Notes: generated by a model from the sequence alone, not told the origin. Shown: positions 1-9,500, numbered from the stretch's first letter. The stretch: DNA of 42,237 bases from Candidatus Cloacimonadota bacterium (GCA_016838885.1 JAEKNW010000264.1:1-42237); one strand, 5' to 3'. Made by a program: numbers and translations.

Positions 1-2
1 GA

Positions 3-137
3 TTTAATACTAACAAGCTTACAGCTTGGGGCGGAGAGAATCTCCACCGTCCGACAGAAGAGGCTATGTTACCAATAAACAATCATTATAAAATGTCAAG
101 AAAACTCGAAGATGGGCAATATTATAGACTTCTTTAA
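3..137 (+). CDS. C-terminal end of an unidentified protein (5' end outside window)
   Basis: The frame starting at base 3 stays open from the window edge and ends with TAA at 135-137, giving 44 residues that finish DGQYYRLL. It has no start codon consistent with a complete small gene, so it is most likely the tail of a chromosomal gene lying left of the tRNA. I do not recognise the family. The composition (WGGENLHRPTEEAML, KMSRKLEDG) is protein-like rather than random. Confidence 0.45.
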   Translation, partial: FNTNKLTAWGGENLHRPTEEAMLPINNHYKMSRKLEDGQYYRLL

Positions 138-215
138 GGATAAGCTATAGGGGAGAGTAGCTTGCCACTTGAACAGTCTTCCAACTCTTAAAAAGATTCA
201 CTTCTAAGAAAAATC

Positions 216-250
216 TTGACACCAATACCAAGTCCTCACTTTTTGATTAT
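216..250 (+). promoter_or_regulatory. Possible promoter of the tRNA gene
   Basis: A perfect -35-like TTGACA lies at 216-221, 33 bases before the tRNA. The -10 is unclear: GATTAT at 245-250 is too far away (23 bp) and the optimally spaced hexamer is poor. It is offered only as the likely promoter region. Confidence 0.25.
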
Positions 251-254
251 CAGT

Positions 255-331
255 GCCCCCGTAGCTCAGTAGGATAGAGCAGTTCCCTCCTAAGGAAAAG
301 GTCAGCCGTTCGAATCGGCTCGGGGGTGCCA
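255..331 (+). tRNA. tRNA-Arg (anticodon CCT), CCA encoded
   Basis: The 77-base cloverleaf has acceptor arms GCCCCCG/CGGGGGT (one G-T pair), D stem GCTC/GAGC, anticodon loop CTCCTAA with anticodon CCT, T arm AGCCG-TTCGAAT-CGGCT, discriminator G and encoded CCA. The first anticodon-stem pair is a G-A mismatch. The gene decodes AGG. Its 3' 44 bases, starting in the anticodon loop, are repeated at 28269 and 38958, which marks this tRNA as the integration target of the elements to its right. Confidence 0.96.
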
Positions 332-334
332 ATT
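288..334 (+). repeat. attL-like site: 3' half of tRNA-Arg
   Basis: Forty-seven bases from TCCTAAGG in the anticodon loop through CCAATT are identical to 28269-28315 and nearly identical to 38958-39001. Tyrosine recombinases commonly integrate at tRNA 3' ends and leave such direct repeats. This copy is part of the functional tRNA. Confidence 0.85.
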
Positions 335-337
335 TTT

Positions 338-392
338 AAGTGAAAAGTGAAAAGTGAAAAGTGAAAAGTGAAGAGTGAAAAGTGAAGAGTTG
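338..392 (+). repeat. AAAAGTG heptamer repeats beside attL
   Basis: About seven near-perfect AAAAGTG heptamers, with AAGAGTG variants, directly follow the tRNA. Similar runs follow the att copies at 28316 and 39002, and another lies at 4988-5025. They could be replication-slippage repeats or recombinase arm-binding sites; the association with all three att copies is the reason to consider the latter. Confidence 0.6.
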
Positions 393-421
393 AACCCGGA
401 AGTGAAAAATTAACTGGGAAT

Positions 422-479
422 GCGGGCAACTTGACCGCCTTAAGCACGCTAGTGCTTAGAATAAAAGCTCCATAGGAGC
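422..479. repeat. Cluster of three small stem-loops
   Basis: Three inverted repeats lie in a row: GCGG/CCGC, TAAGCAC-gcta-GTGCTTA (441-458) and GCTCC-ata-GGAGC (467-479). They follow the heptamer run. The architecture resembles that at 4930-5025 (three stem-loops plus heptamers), although the sequences differ. No coding role is evident. Bases 480-750 up to the next promoter candidate show only AT-rich sequence. Confidence 0.4.
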
Positions 480-761
480 GCCACATTTTAAAAGAATATT
501 TATCAATCTAATACATTAAAGATATTTTTAGTTACAATCAACATCTAGTATGTTTCGGAAGGAACTATCGCTACTAAATAGCCCTACAAAGCTCTCAATA
601 AGTATTAACTATTTCACAAGTAAATATTTTTACAATAAAATTAATATTCTCTAATATTTCCCTTGACATAGATAAATAAATTTAGAATTATTGCAATAGT
701 TATTATATTAGTGCCGAAATTAGATGTCACCACACTGCTACAGCACTAAAGATAATAGCGT

Positions 762-767
762 TATAAT
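762..767 (+). promoter_or_regulatory. -10-like TATAAT upstream of the 803 gene
   Basis: A perfect TATAAT lies 35 bases before the ATG at 803, leaving room for a short leader containing the ribosome-binding site ATGGAGGAAAG. No convincing -35 hexamer is present at 16-18 bp. A TTGACA further upstream (663-668) has a weak partner (AATTAT) at 17 bp and is an alternative. Confidence 0.3.
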
Positions 768-802
768 AGGATATTAACAAAATAAAGCATGGAGGAAAGC
801 AT

Positions 803-3800
803 ATGAAAAGATTCTTTATTACTGTGGTTATATTGGCCATACTCATAACAAATTTATTTGCAATTCAAGTCGATCCAAGGAAACAATTATCTTTAAATGA
901 AAAAAGTACAAAACCTTTACCACAGAATAGTAGGTTTATCCCTACATATAATTTCGCAATCGAACCAGTGTCTATAATCGAGAACTATTATGATTATTTT
1001 CCAGGATCTTATAACGGCAAACCAATGCAAAGAGTTCAAACTCCTACTTTGGACGGACACTGGTTAACATTTCATGCTAGAACTTCTGCAAGTTCTAACC
1101 GTAGAGTCTATAAAACATTTATCGATAACACAGGAAGTATCTTATCAAATACTGCTTTTAGTGCAGCTGATAATTGGGAAGGATATCCTGGTATGGCAAC
1201 AACAGCAGGAGGAAGACCCCTTTTAGCTTACCATGTTAACTTAGACGCTGATGCAGATCTGGAAGTAGCCTTCGGTTATGATGCTGTTATTGGTGGACTT
1301 GCTCTTGGTATTCACTCTAGTATTTATACAATTATCGACAATCCAATAGATATTTATGTTAACGGAACCACTGTGTCCACTAACGAATTTATCTGGCCTT
1401 CTGTGCAAATCGGACCTTCACCAACTGCAGGTTCACAACGTGTTTATATCATGGGAAAAAATGCAAGAGATAACGGTTCTGCTATTTCAGAAAATGTAGT
1501 TATGTACTACAAAGATTTCACTGAACAAGAAATTGAATTCCAAAGTTTAGATGGAACTGGTTGGTCTATGACTTCTATTCCTGAATTGAACCAATGGAAC
1601 TCATCAACAGGTGAATGGAGAAGACCTTACATGTCTTTCATCGTTCATGAAGATAAAGCTTACTATATCGGTTACCATATTGCTTATACTGAATCAGGAG
1701 AGGCCGGAACACCTATTGAAGAAGGGACCCTTACTGCTTTCGTATGTAATAACTATGGTGAAGGTGAGTGGCAACGTTACTCAACTTATGGTGATTTTGA
1801 AGTTATCAATCCACCTTTTATCGATCCTAACACTGGTGAGCCTTTATCTCCTGGTCAAAACTATTTCAATGATGTAACAGAGGGAGATTTAAAACTGAGC
1901 TCAGGACAGTCTGGTTATTTTAGTACATCGATAGATAATGAAGGAAGAATACATTTCCCTGCTTTCTTTACTGTCGGAACCAACGAAGGATCATATTATC
2001 CAGAACTCCATACAGTAAAAAATATTACATTTGACACAAGTACTTTTGAATGGTCAATTGCTGAAGTTTATCCTAAGAAAAAAAATAATTCTGATCCATT
2101 TTATCCTAATGACCCAATAGATATTACTCAGTATAATTCAACCAACAAATACCCAAGTAATGCAATGTGGGAAGCATGGGATCAGGATGGTGATGGTATT
2201 GTAGATCAAGTCATGGATGATGGGAGCTGGGATGGAATTGATGATGGAATTACACCTGAGGATACTGATTATTGGGGCAAACCAATACTCTCTTCAATAT
2301 GGCCATACATGTATTGGGATTCAGCTGCTGCTGATGGTGCAATGATGTACCATCTTCACACTGCACAAATTACCAATGCTAATGAACATGGCATGATGGC
2401 AATGGTATGGCAAGATGCTGATAAAGCTCGTTTAGCTAATCTCTATCTAGAAGATTACCCTGAATATGTTCCTTACCAAAATATGGCTGAAATTGTAATT
2501 TCTGTGTCAGCTAACAATGGTAGACATTGGTCAGAACCAATCTTCTTAAACGGTGTTAGTACTCCTGAAATGCAAGGCGAAATTCCTGAATTCCCTTACT
2601 TAGGTTCAGAAGTTGATTATATCGGCGAAGATGAAGAAGGTAACTTAATCGGTCGTGTTCATGTTATGTATCTTGATGATGAAACTTATGGTTCATCAGT
2701 TCAAGGCATCGGTCAAGCTACTGGTGGAACAATGAAATATATGGCTCTGGATATTGCTTTTGGTTATTCTCAGATTCCAGAAGAGGTAGGTTCAATCTAT
2801 GATATACAATATACTCCAAATGCAGGTTCCGATGGTACTTATCCTTCACTATTTGAAGGTGAAGAAGTAACTGTTCAAGGTGTTGTTACTGCAAATAATG
2901 CTAGTCAAGGATCCGACCAGTTTGGAAAGTTTATTATCTCTGAACTAGAAGGAGGTGCTTGGAATAGTATCTATATTAACCACGGGGATACTGGTGTAGA
3001 AATTGGTGATTTAGTTGAAGTTAACGGAACTATTGATGAGTCTAATGGTTTTACAGAATTAACCAATTGTAGCGTTACAATCCTTAGCTCTAATAATCCA
3101 GTGCCAAATCCAATAATTATTAATACAGGTCATTTGGTTAGTGGATTTACTGCTGAGTCTTACGAAAGTTGTCTGGTGAAAGTCATAAATGCAACAGTTA
3201 GTCAAGAACCCGATGTCGAAGGCAAATGGGCTGTTAATGATGGTTCAGGTTCATGTTTTGTAGGTAATTTATTTGAGATAAATCATAGTCCTAGTTTAGG
3301 GACAATTTATGATTCAATTACTGGTTGTGTAAGTTATCTATCAGGTAACTATACTATTAATCCAAGAACTGAGAATGACTTAGTTGTGATCCAAACTGTT
3401 CCCAATGTTACTGGGCGAATAGTCTCACTTGACTCAATAACCGGAATTGAGGCAAACATTGCATTGATAGGTTCCCAAAACTATTTTTCAAATTCCATAG
3501 CTGAAGGATACTTTAACATAGCTAATGTTGTCGAAGGAAGTTATGTATTAGTTGTTACCTCTCCTTGGTATGACAACTATAGCGAGCTTGTTGAAATAGT
3601 AGAAGATGATGTTAATTACTTTGATGTTATTATGAGTGAAAAACTTTTACCTGCTAGTAATGTTGTTGCTAACTTAACAGATATGGACTATGTAGTGCAC
3701 TTAACTTGGTCTGAACCAATTTTAAACAGGGAAATAGGTTCTAATAAACAAAAAGAAGTTAGTCTTATAACCAAAGCAGAAGATTCATTACTTACATCAT

Positions 3801-4723
3801 ATGAACAAAAAAGAGTAGCTCGTCCAGAAGTTAATTATAACATATACTGTTATAAAGAAGAAGATGAGAATATAACTGCTAACTGGGTAGAGCTAGCAAC
3901 TAATTTAAATTCCCTTTCATATATATATGTTTCCTTCCCAGTTTTAGAATTAGGAACTTATTATTGGGCTGTGGAAGCAGTTTATTCTAATGATAGAGTT
4001 GCACCTCCAACTATATCTAATGTAATCATTAAAGAGGCTATCATGCAAGAAGACTTACCTGATGTTATTCAATATGGTTCTATACAATATGGCCATCCAA
4101 GTGAGATATCTGATGTCTTAATTAAAAATATCGGTAACGGTAACCTATTGATAAGTGATATTAGTTGTGAAAATCCAAATTTTATCATAGATTATGAGGA
4201 AGTAGGGCTGTCAATTGAACCTAACGCTGAATTCATTATTCAAGTAAGATTCTTTCCACAAACTTTCGGATTTTATGAAAGTAATTTGATAATAACTAAT
4301 AATTCAAGTAATTTACCAGTTTATTCAATTAGGTTAGAAGGTTATGGAGGGGATACTCCTGCTGATCCAACTGAAGTAAATATTTCAGTGTTAGAAGATG
4401 ATGTAAATATTAGTTGGAATTCTGTTACGGAGGATATAAATCATAATCCGATTACTCCAGACCTCTACATAGTCTATTATAACGGACAAAACACCGAAGC
4501 TGATAATGACTTTTACTTCCTTTGTTCGACTAGTGGGTTGAGTTTCGAACATGTTAACGTTGGGGCTTTTAGCCCATTTATGTTTTACCGAGTAAAAGCC
4601 TATGTATATGTTAATAACGTTGTTTTGAGTCAGATTAATGACTTAGTTAGCCGGAAACAACAAGTTACTATGAAAGAAGTGGAGAAATTGCTTAGGGAAA
4701 AGAAGAGCTTTCATACTAATTAA
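803..4723 (+). CDS. Large secreted multidomain surface protein (1306 aa)
   Basis: The N-terminus is a classic signal peptide (MKRFF, then a hydrophobic run to about residue 21). Residues about 60-640 form a beta-rich region containing a BNR-like stretch (VSANNGRHWSEPIF). Next comes an OB-fold-like segment (EEVTVQGVVTANN..., about 690-850), then a carboxypeptidase-regulatory-like domain (VTGRIVSLDSITG). An Fn3-like part, an ASH-type domain (LIKNIGNGNLLISDI ... LEGYG) and a final Fn3-like domain complete it. Unlike the 32940 protein it lacks an FNPSTTI-type tail and ends in a charged helix. The ATG at 803 is preceded by GGAGG, and a hairpin terminator follows at 4756. The substrate and function are unknown. 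It is either cargo of element A or surface hardware of the host; extracytoplasmic location is well supported. Confidence 0.9.
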   Translation: MKRFFITVVILAILITNLFAIQVDPRKQLSLNEKSTKPLPQNSRFIPTYNFAIEPVSIIENYYDYFPGSYNGKPMQRVQTPTLDGHWLTFHARTSASSNRRVYKTFIDNTGSILSNTAFSAADNWEGYPGMATTAGGRPLLAYHVNLDADADLEVAFGYDAVIGGLALGIHSSIYTIIDNPIDIYVNGTTVSTNEFIWPSVQIGPSPTAGSQRVYIMGKNARDNGSAISENVVMYYKDFTEQEIEFQSLDGTGWSMTSIPELNQWNSSTGEWRRPYMSFIVHEDKAYYIGYHIAYTESGEAGTPIEEGTLTAFVCNNYGEGEWQRYSTYGDFEVINPPFIDPNTGEPLSPGQNYFNDVTEGDLKLSSGQSGYFSTSIDNEGRIHFPAFFTVGTNEGSYYPELHTVKNITFDTSTFEWSIAEVYPKKKNNSDPFYPNDPIDITQYNSTNKYPSNAMWEAWDQDGDGIVDQVMDDGSWDGIDDGITPEDTDYWGKPILSSIWPYMYWDSAAADGAMMYHLHTAQITNANEHGMMAMVWQDADKARLANLYLEDYPEYVPYQNMAEIVISVSANNGRHWSEPIFLNGVSTPEMQGEIPEFPYLGSEVDYIGEDEEGNLIGRVHVMYLDDETYGSSVQGIGQATGGTMKYMALDIAFGYSQIPEEVGSIYDIQYTPNAGSDGTYPSLFEGEEVTVQGVVTANNASQGSDQFGKFIISELEGGAWNSIYINHGDTGVEIGDLVEVNGTIDESNGFTELTNCSVTILSSNNPVPNPIIINTGHLVSGFTAESYESCLVKVINATVSQEPDVEGKWAVNDGSGSCFVGNLFEINHSPSLGTIYDSITGCVSYLSGNYTINPRTENDLVVIQTVPNVTGRIVSLDSITGIEANIALIGSQNYFSNSIAEGYFNIANVVEGSYVLVVTSPWYDNYSELVEIVEDDVNYFDVIMSEKLLPASNVVANLTDMDYVVHLTWSEPILNREIGSNKQKEVSLITKAEDSLLTSYEQKRVARPEVNYNIYCYKEEDENITANWVELATNLNSLSYIYVSFPVLELGTYYWAVEAVYSNDRVAPPTISNVIIKEAIMQEDLPDVIQYGSIQYGHPSEISDVLIKNIGNGNLLISDISCENPNFIIDYEEVGLSIEPNAEFIIQVRFFPQTFGFYESNLIITNNSSNLPVYSIRLEGYGGDTPADPTEVNISVLEDDVNISWNSVTEDINHNPITPDLYIVYYNGQNTEADNDFYFLCSTSGLSFEHVNVGAFSPFMFYRVKAYVYVNNVVLSQINDLVSRKQQVTMKEVEKLLREKKSFHTN

Positions 4724-4890
4724 CTCGAATTAAATCGAATTACACGAATTATAAAAAAGCCCTGCTTACGCGGGGCTTTATCGATGAAAAGAGGGAAATG
4801 AGGAGATAGAGAGATAGAGAGGCACACAAAAAAGAGGAAGATTCTTCACTCGAATCAACTCGAATTAAAACGAATAAACACGAATTAGTT
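4724..4890. repeat. Two clusters of CGAATT/CGAATTA direct repeats
   Basis: ACTCGAATTAAATCGAATTA followed by ACACGAATTA lies directly after the stop codon (4724-4751), and a second cluster with the same motif lies at 4848-4887. The unit is about 10-11 bp (nnTCGAATTA). The first cluster abuts the terminator hairpin. No gene is credible here. Confidence 0.5.
4756..4779 (+). terminator. Intrinsic terminator after the 803 gene
   Basis: AAAGCCCTGC-TTAC-GCGGGGCTTT forms a 10-bp stem with one G-T pair and a 4-base loop, 33 bases after the stop codon. Runs of A before and T within the 3' arm make it plausible in both directions. Confidence 0.75.
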
Positions 4891-4929
4891 TGTGAATGGA
4901 AACAGAGATAGAGCCCATGGTCGGAAGGA

Positions 4930-5025
4930 GGGCGTTCCCGCCCGCACCAAGCTGAAAAGCTTGGATTATCTTCTTGCTTTGCAAGAATGAAAAATGAAAA
5001 ATGAAAAGTGAAAAATGAAAAATAG
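4930..5025. repeat. Three stem-loops followed by AAAAATG/AAAAGTG heptamers
   Basis: The stem-loops are GGGCG-ttcc-CGCCC (4930-4943), CCAAGC-tgaaaa-GCTTGG (4947-4964) and TTCTTGC-ttt-GCAAGAA (4971-4987). They are followed by about five AAAAATG or AAAAGTG heptamers. The architecture mirrors 338-479. It may be a compact intergenic repeat cassette; no coding potential is credible. Confidence 0.45.
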
Positions 5026-5215
5026 TGTGTAAAAAAAAGAGGACACATCAAAAAAAAGGTTAAAACAGGTTAAATCTCTAATTAACAGTGCTTTTGTGAT
5101 ATTTTTGTGATTTTGTGTTAATCCCAAAAAAAGCAGTAGATCTTTGAGAATAGCACTATATTCTTTTGCAAAAGTAACTTCCATAATCATCAGGAATATA
5201 TATATTATATGCCTT

Positions 5216-5270
5216 TTATGGATGCACCCCCTGTGTCCCCCTCAAAGAAGGGGATTTTGCTATAAGAATC
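5216..5270 (+). repeat. 55-bp dispersed repeat, copy 1
   Basis: The 55 bases TTATGGATGC...AAGAATC recur in inverted orientation at 42087-42141 with a single mismatch. The repeat contains CCCC/GGGG arms (CCCCCTC AAAGAA GGGG), so it can form a hairpin. It may be a REP-type or miniature element. Confidence 0.7.
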
Positions 5271-5300
5271 TGCACTCTTCACCTGTGATACGTAGCTTTC

Positions 5301-5368
5301 TACTTCGCTTATACATACTACATAGCTTTAGCGAAGTAGTAAGCTATGTAGAATGTATTAGCGAAGTA
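5301..5368. repeat. Long inverted repeat with 28-bp arms
   Basis: Arms 5301-5328 and 5341-5368 are complementary except for two positions, with a 12-base loop. The loop itself holds another TAGCGAAGTA copy, so the unit appears in both arms and the loop. It lies 4 bases downstream of the minus-strand gene ending at 5372 and could terminate it, or be a miniature palindromic element. Confidence 0.6.
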
Positions 5369-5371
5369 TTA

Positions 5372-5647
5372 CTAAAGCTCTACTTCACCATTCGGGTTAA
5401 ACCAAAGAGTCTTTGGCACTTGATAATCACACTTCTTTAAAATTGTTGTTTCATCTAACTTACCTGTGAAATTCCTGTATCCTGCGGCTCTTATCTGGGA
5501 AGAGCCTTCCTTGTTCTCTACGACATACATATCCATAGTATCATCCCTAAAAGCCTCAAATAAGGAAGCCATCAGCTTGGGAAGTATCTTCGCTAATTCT
5601 CGGGCAACATTACTGGTAGCAAACATTCTTAACGGTTTTTTGAGCAT
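5372..5647 (-). CDS. Small hypothetical protein (91 aa)
   Basis: The ATG at 5647 is preceded on the minus strand by AAAAAGGACAAATTT, a good ribosome-binding site. The protein (MLKKPLRMFATSNVARELAKILP ... WFNPNGEVEL) has a balanced composition with a helical N-terminal half and a polar C-terminal half. It has no signal peptide or membrane segment. I do not recognise a family. An opposite-strand frame over the same bases has worse composition and no ribosome-binding site. The gene stands alone, divergent from the BREX operon, and ends beside a large inverted repeat. It may be a remnant of a longer gene. Confidence 0.55.
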   Translation of the reverse strand: MLKKPLRMFATSNVARELAKILPKLMASLFEAFRDDTMDMYVVENKEGSSQIRAAGYRNFTGKLDETTILKKCDYQVPKTLWFNPNGEVEL

Positions 5648-5956
5648 AAATTTGTCCTTTTTAATTGTTAATAGTTTAATTGATTATCCTTTATACCTTA
5701 GATTAGTTGAGGGTGGGAGGTAGCATTAATTAATACTATAAATATTATATATAGTTGAAAAGGTTGTATTTACGGTTTTTTATATCCTTTATAAACAATT
5801 TACTTGACTAAATGATACATCCAAACAATAAGTTAAACCTATATAGTATTACGTTGAGATCAACTGGTTATAAGTGGTCTTTTTTTTATAAGTTGAGAGA
5901 TTTTGAGATAAATATAAAGTAGTTAATGTCTTTAATATGATCAATAAAGGAAGAAT
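5648..5956 (+). promoter_or_regulatory. Control region upstream of the BREX operon
   Basis: This 309-base AT-rich intergenic stretch separates the divergent 5372 gene from the BREX operon. A TTGACT hexamer lies at 5804-5809 and TATAGT at 5842-5847, but they are not correctly spaced with each other. The small inverted repeat GTTGA-ga-TCAAC lies near 5853-5864. No single promoter can be assigned confidently. The operon must start here because no plus-strand gene lies nearby upstream. Confidence 0.35.
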
Positions 5957-6097
5957 ATGAGTAGATTAAGCTCACTATTAAAACAAAAGGATTATGTTGG
6001 TAAAACAAACATTTCTAATAACTTAACTGAAGGAATAGCCATTGGCTGTTATAAACTATTAGTAAAAGATAATGATCATCAAAGAAAATCATGCTGA
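5957..6097 (+). CDS. 46-aa ORF translationally coupled to brxF
   Basis: The ATG at 5957 follows AAAGGAAGAAT, the best ribosome-binding site in the area. The 46-residue product begins MSRLSSLLKQKDYVGK and ends in KSC. Its TGA lies inside ATGCTGA, so it overlaps the brxF start by 7 bases, a typical coupling arrangement. brxF itself has no strong ribosome-binding site, which suggests that its translation depends on this ORF. It is basic, has no membrane segment, and I recognise no family. It could be a true small BREX component, a leader peptide or a gene remnant. Confidence 0.55.
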   Translation: MSRLSSLLKQKDYVGKTNISNNLTEGIAIGCYKLLVKDNDHQRKSC

Positions 6098-6546
6098 AAG
6101 ATAGGTTAAAAGAAATCCAAAAATTACGTAATAAGCTCTGCTTAATACCAGTAAATGGTGTGACCAAAGATATTATTTATACATTTAATAATACTTATAA
6201 TATTAATTCTATCAATATTGGGTTTGAGCTGTCGAAAGTTTTGAAGAACGAAGATTTAGGTAAAAACCTTCCAATAATAGCTGTCGAAAGTTTTCGTAAA
6301 ATTATAGAAGGAAGCACTTCAGTTTATCTTGATCAAGAAACAATTATGGTATATAATTTAGGAATTTTATTAGAAGATGACCTTAATCTTAATTTAGAGA
6401 GCATTTTATTAGAAATCAGCAAAAATATAGTTGTTATTTTATTATGGGAAGGTGAAATATCTAAGCAGGGATTGCATTTTCTCAGTATAAAGCATGGTAA
6501 ATTGTTAGAATTAACAGAAAAACATTATTTACAATTGGAGATATAA
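6091..6546 (+). CDS. brxF: BrxF, type III BREX P-loop-family protein
   Basis: BrxF is the small first gene of type III BREX operons. This 151-aa protein is in the right place and has the right size. It also has a recognisable C-terminal pattern of a DNL.LESIL.EISK core, a hydrophobic strand VVILLWEG, then a GLHFLSIKHGKLLEL tail, which I associate with this family. The N-terminal strand KLCLIPVNGVTKDIIYTF is where the Walker A loop normally lies. Here it does not match GxxxxGK[ST], so nucleotide binding may be lost. It is followed by brxC after one base. The assignment rests on context plus the tail pattern. Confidence 0.75.
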   Translation: MLKDRLKEIQKLRNKLCLIPVNGVTKDIIYTFNNTYNINSINIGFELSKVLKNEDLGKNLPIIAVESFRKIIEGSTSVYLDQETIMVYNLGILLEDDLNLNLESILLEISKNIVVILLWEGEISKQGLHFLSIKHGKLLELTEKHYLQLEI

Positions 6547-6547
6547 T

Positions 6548-9500
6548 ATGAAGTATAAAGAATTAATTAGCTTTGATCCAATAACCGAGATCATTAAATT
6601 CAGCAGAACTGACGATTCTGAATATCAGAAGAGCATTGTTAAGAATTATGTTTTTTCCGAGGCAGTTAAAAAATATCTTTTACCTACTATGATCAAAAAT
6701 TTAGATTATTTTAATTCTGAAGAGAGTTTTGGTATTCAAGTTGTTGGTAATTATGGTACAGGTAAAAGTCATTTAATGTCCCTTGTTTCTTTATTGGCAG
6801 AAGATAAAAGTTTGCTTGACCTTGTTTCAGATGAAGATACAAAGCAAAATCTAAAGCAAATAGCAGGGAAATTCAAAGTACTTCGTTTTGAATTAGCAAC
6901 CAGCCAAGGTTTATGGGATGTCATCAGATTCAATGTTGAAAGATGGTTATCAAAAAATGGTGTTGATTTCAAATTTGAAGATCACAATCAAGAAATGTAT
7001 CTTAAACAACTGCATATTATGATGGCTTACTTTGAAGAAAAGCATTCTGATAAAGGCTTTATGATTGTTATTGATGAGATGTTAGCCTATTTGAAAAGTA
7101 GAAATACACAACAGCTCAATGAAGACTTAATGGTTCTTCAAGCTCTTGGACAAGCTTGTGACAATTCAAGATTCAAAATAATTTTTGGTGTTCAGGAACT
7201 AATTTATCACTCTCCAGAGTTCCAATTCGCTTCTGAAATGCTTCTGAAGGTAGCTGACAGGTATAAAGATGTTAATATAACAAAGGATGACATTACTTAT
7301 GTAGTAAAAAGAAGATTATTAAAGAAGGATGAACATCAAAAAGAGATAATAAGAAAGCACCTTCAAAAATTTGTTAGTCTTTTTGAGCATCTACATTCAC
7401 ATCTTGAGGAATATGTAGAATTATTCCCTGTTCATCCAGCTTACTTCGATAACTTTCAGAGAATAAAAAAAGGTAAAAGCCAAAGGGAAGTTCTCAAAAC
7501 ACTTTCATCTACTTTCAAAGAAATGATGGAAACCGATATTCCAGAAGATAATCCTGGCCTAATAACTTATGCTGATTACTGGAATGATCTCGCAAATAAC
7601 ACCTCACTTATGTCAGATCCTGATATGCGTAAGATTAAAGAGGTAACAGATACAATTAAAGATAAAATTTCAACCTATTTCATAGGTGCTAGAAAGAACA
7701 ACAAGGTCATTGCGGATAATATAGCTAATGCAACTGCTATCAAGGCTCTGCAGACAGACCTTGATAAATTAAATGGGGCAACAGCTGAAAGCCTGAAGGA
7801 TGATCTGTGCCTAACAAACAAGTTTGCTGATACTCATGAGTTTCTACTAAACATTATTGAATCTACTGCTGACGGAATAGTTAGTGCTACTCAAGGGCAG
7901 TTCTTTGTTAAGAATTCTGAAAATAATGAATATTGTATAAAAGTAGAGGGTGGAGTAAATCTTGATGTTTTAATCCAGGAGTATATGAAGCAAATGACTT
8001 TAGAAGCCAAAGATGAAGCGTTTTATGATTTTCTTCAAAAAAGTTATCCTTTGGACTCCAACACCTACCGACAAGGTTTTAAAATTTGGTCTCATTCTAT
8101 AGAGTGGCCTTCTCACAAAGCATACCGACAAGGTTACATATTCTTTGGTAGTCCCCAAGAACGATCCACAACACAACCTGTTCAATATTATTATATGTAT
8201 TTTATGCCTATCTTTGATCAGACAAAGCTTATCTTCAATAATCAAGCTGATGAAGTATATTATGTTATGTCTGACTTAAGCGATAGTTTCAAAACAGAAT
8301 TAGGATTATATGGTGCTGCTAAGTCTCTTGAAGCATCTGCAAGCAGTAATCAAAAAAAGATATATAGAGAAAAAATAGATTTTCATTTCATAAGGACAAG
8401 GGATATATTTAATAAAGAATTTGTGACAAAAACTAAGGTTCACTATCAAGATAAGATTAATAATCTCAATTCATACCAACTGCCAGGTCTTGGATCAACT
8501 CTCCAACAGACCTTTGATGATGTAACTTCCACAATTTTAGATAAATATTTCACAGAATCAAATCCTGATTATCCTAGTTTCAATACTCTTCTATCTCCTT
8601 TAACTGAAGATAATTTTAGCAATCGCATGAAATCTGCTTTTATGAAGATAACTAAACCAGAGCAAGCCAACAAAGATGGTGAAGCAATACTTAACGGTTT
8701 GGGTTTGTGGGTTCCAGGAAGTTTGGATATTCAACATTCAAAATATGCTCAAACCATCATACAAAAATTAAACAATGATATTGGTAAGGTGATTAATTGT
8801 GATGATATTCTAGAATGTTACTACCCAAAAGGAAATCTTTGGAGGTCAGTAGATTTTAAAATTGAGGCTGATCTAGAATTCTTGGTTCTCTCAGTATTAG
8901 TCTATTTGGGTAAAATTGAGATAGTCCTCTCTTCTGGTAAAAGTATTACTCCAATGAATCTAGATGAGATTAAAAACCTTTCCCAAAATGATTACTTTAG
9001 TTTTACTCATATAAAAGCACCAAAAGGTATAAATATACCTGTTATCAAAGCATTATTCAAAGCGTTAGGGATGACTGATAAAACCGCTTATTTGGATAGA
9101 GAAGAAACTTATATCGAAATGAAACATAAAGCAGAAGAGCTCTCTAAAAAAGCTGTTACTTTGGCATATAAAATTAATGAAGGTATAACATGTAAAAGCA
9201 TAGATGTACTTAGTGAACAAGAAGCTGAGCCTTATAAAGCTAAATTTAACAAGATAGCAAAAATCCTAGATAATATTCAAACATTTACTTCTGAAGCAAA
9301 GCTAAAGAACTTCCCATATACTATTGAAGACATGGAAAAGGTTTTTGATTATAAAAACGATATTAAAGAAATTGATGATATGCTCCAGCTTAGAAGTAAG
9401 TTTGATGATTATATAAATTATCTTAATCAAGCAATTCAGTATATAACAGAAGAAAGATTAATAAAAGATATTAAGGATGCAATTGGCTTACTTGCTGAAA

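Noticed and set aside
250-486. Open frame on the minus strand over the tRNA and heptamer repeats
   Set aside because: It is antisense to a certain tRNA and consists largely of repeat-derived HFSLFTF peptides, so it is not a gene.
4749-5190. Overlapping minus-strand frames over repeats
   Set aside because: Their peptides come from heptamer repeats (FHFSFFIFH) and hairpins. There is no ribosome-binding site or balanced composition.
5144-5440. Plus-strand 98-aa frame
   Set aside because: It runs through the 55-bp repeat and the large palindrome, which explains the open frame.
5466-5723. Plus-strand 85-aa frame opposite the 5372-5647 gene
   Set aside because: The minus-strand frame has the better ribosome-binding site and protein-like composition, so this is its shadow.
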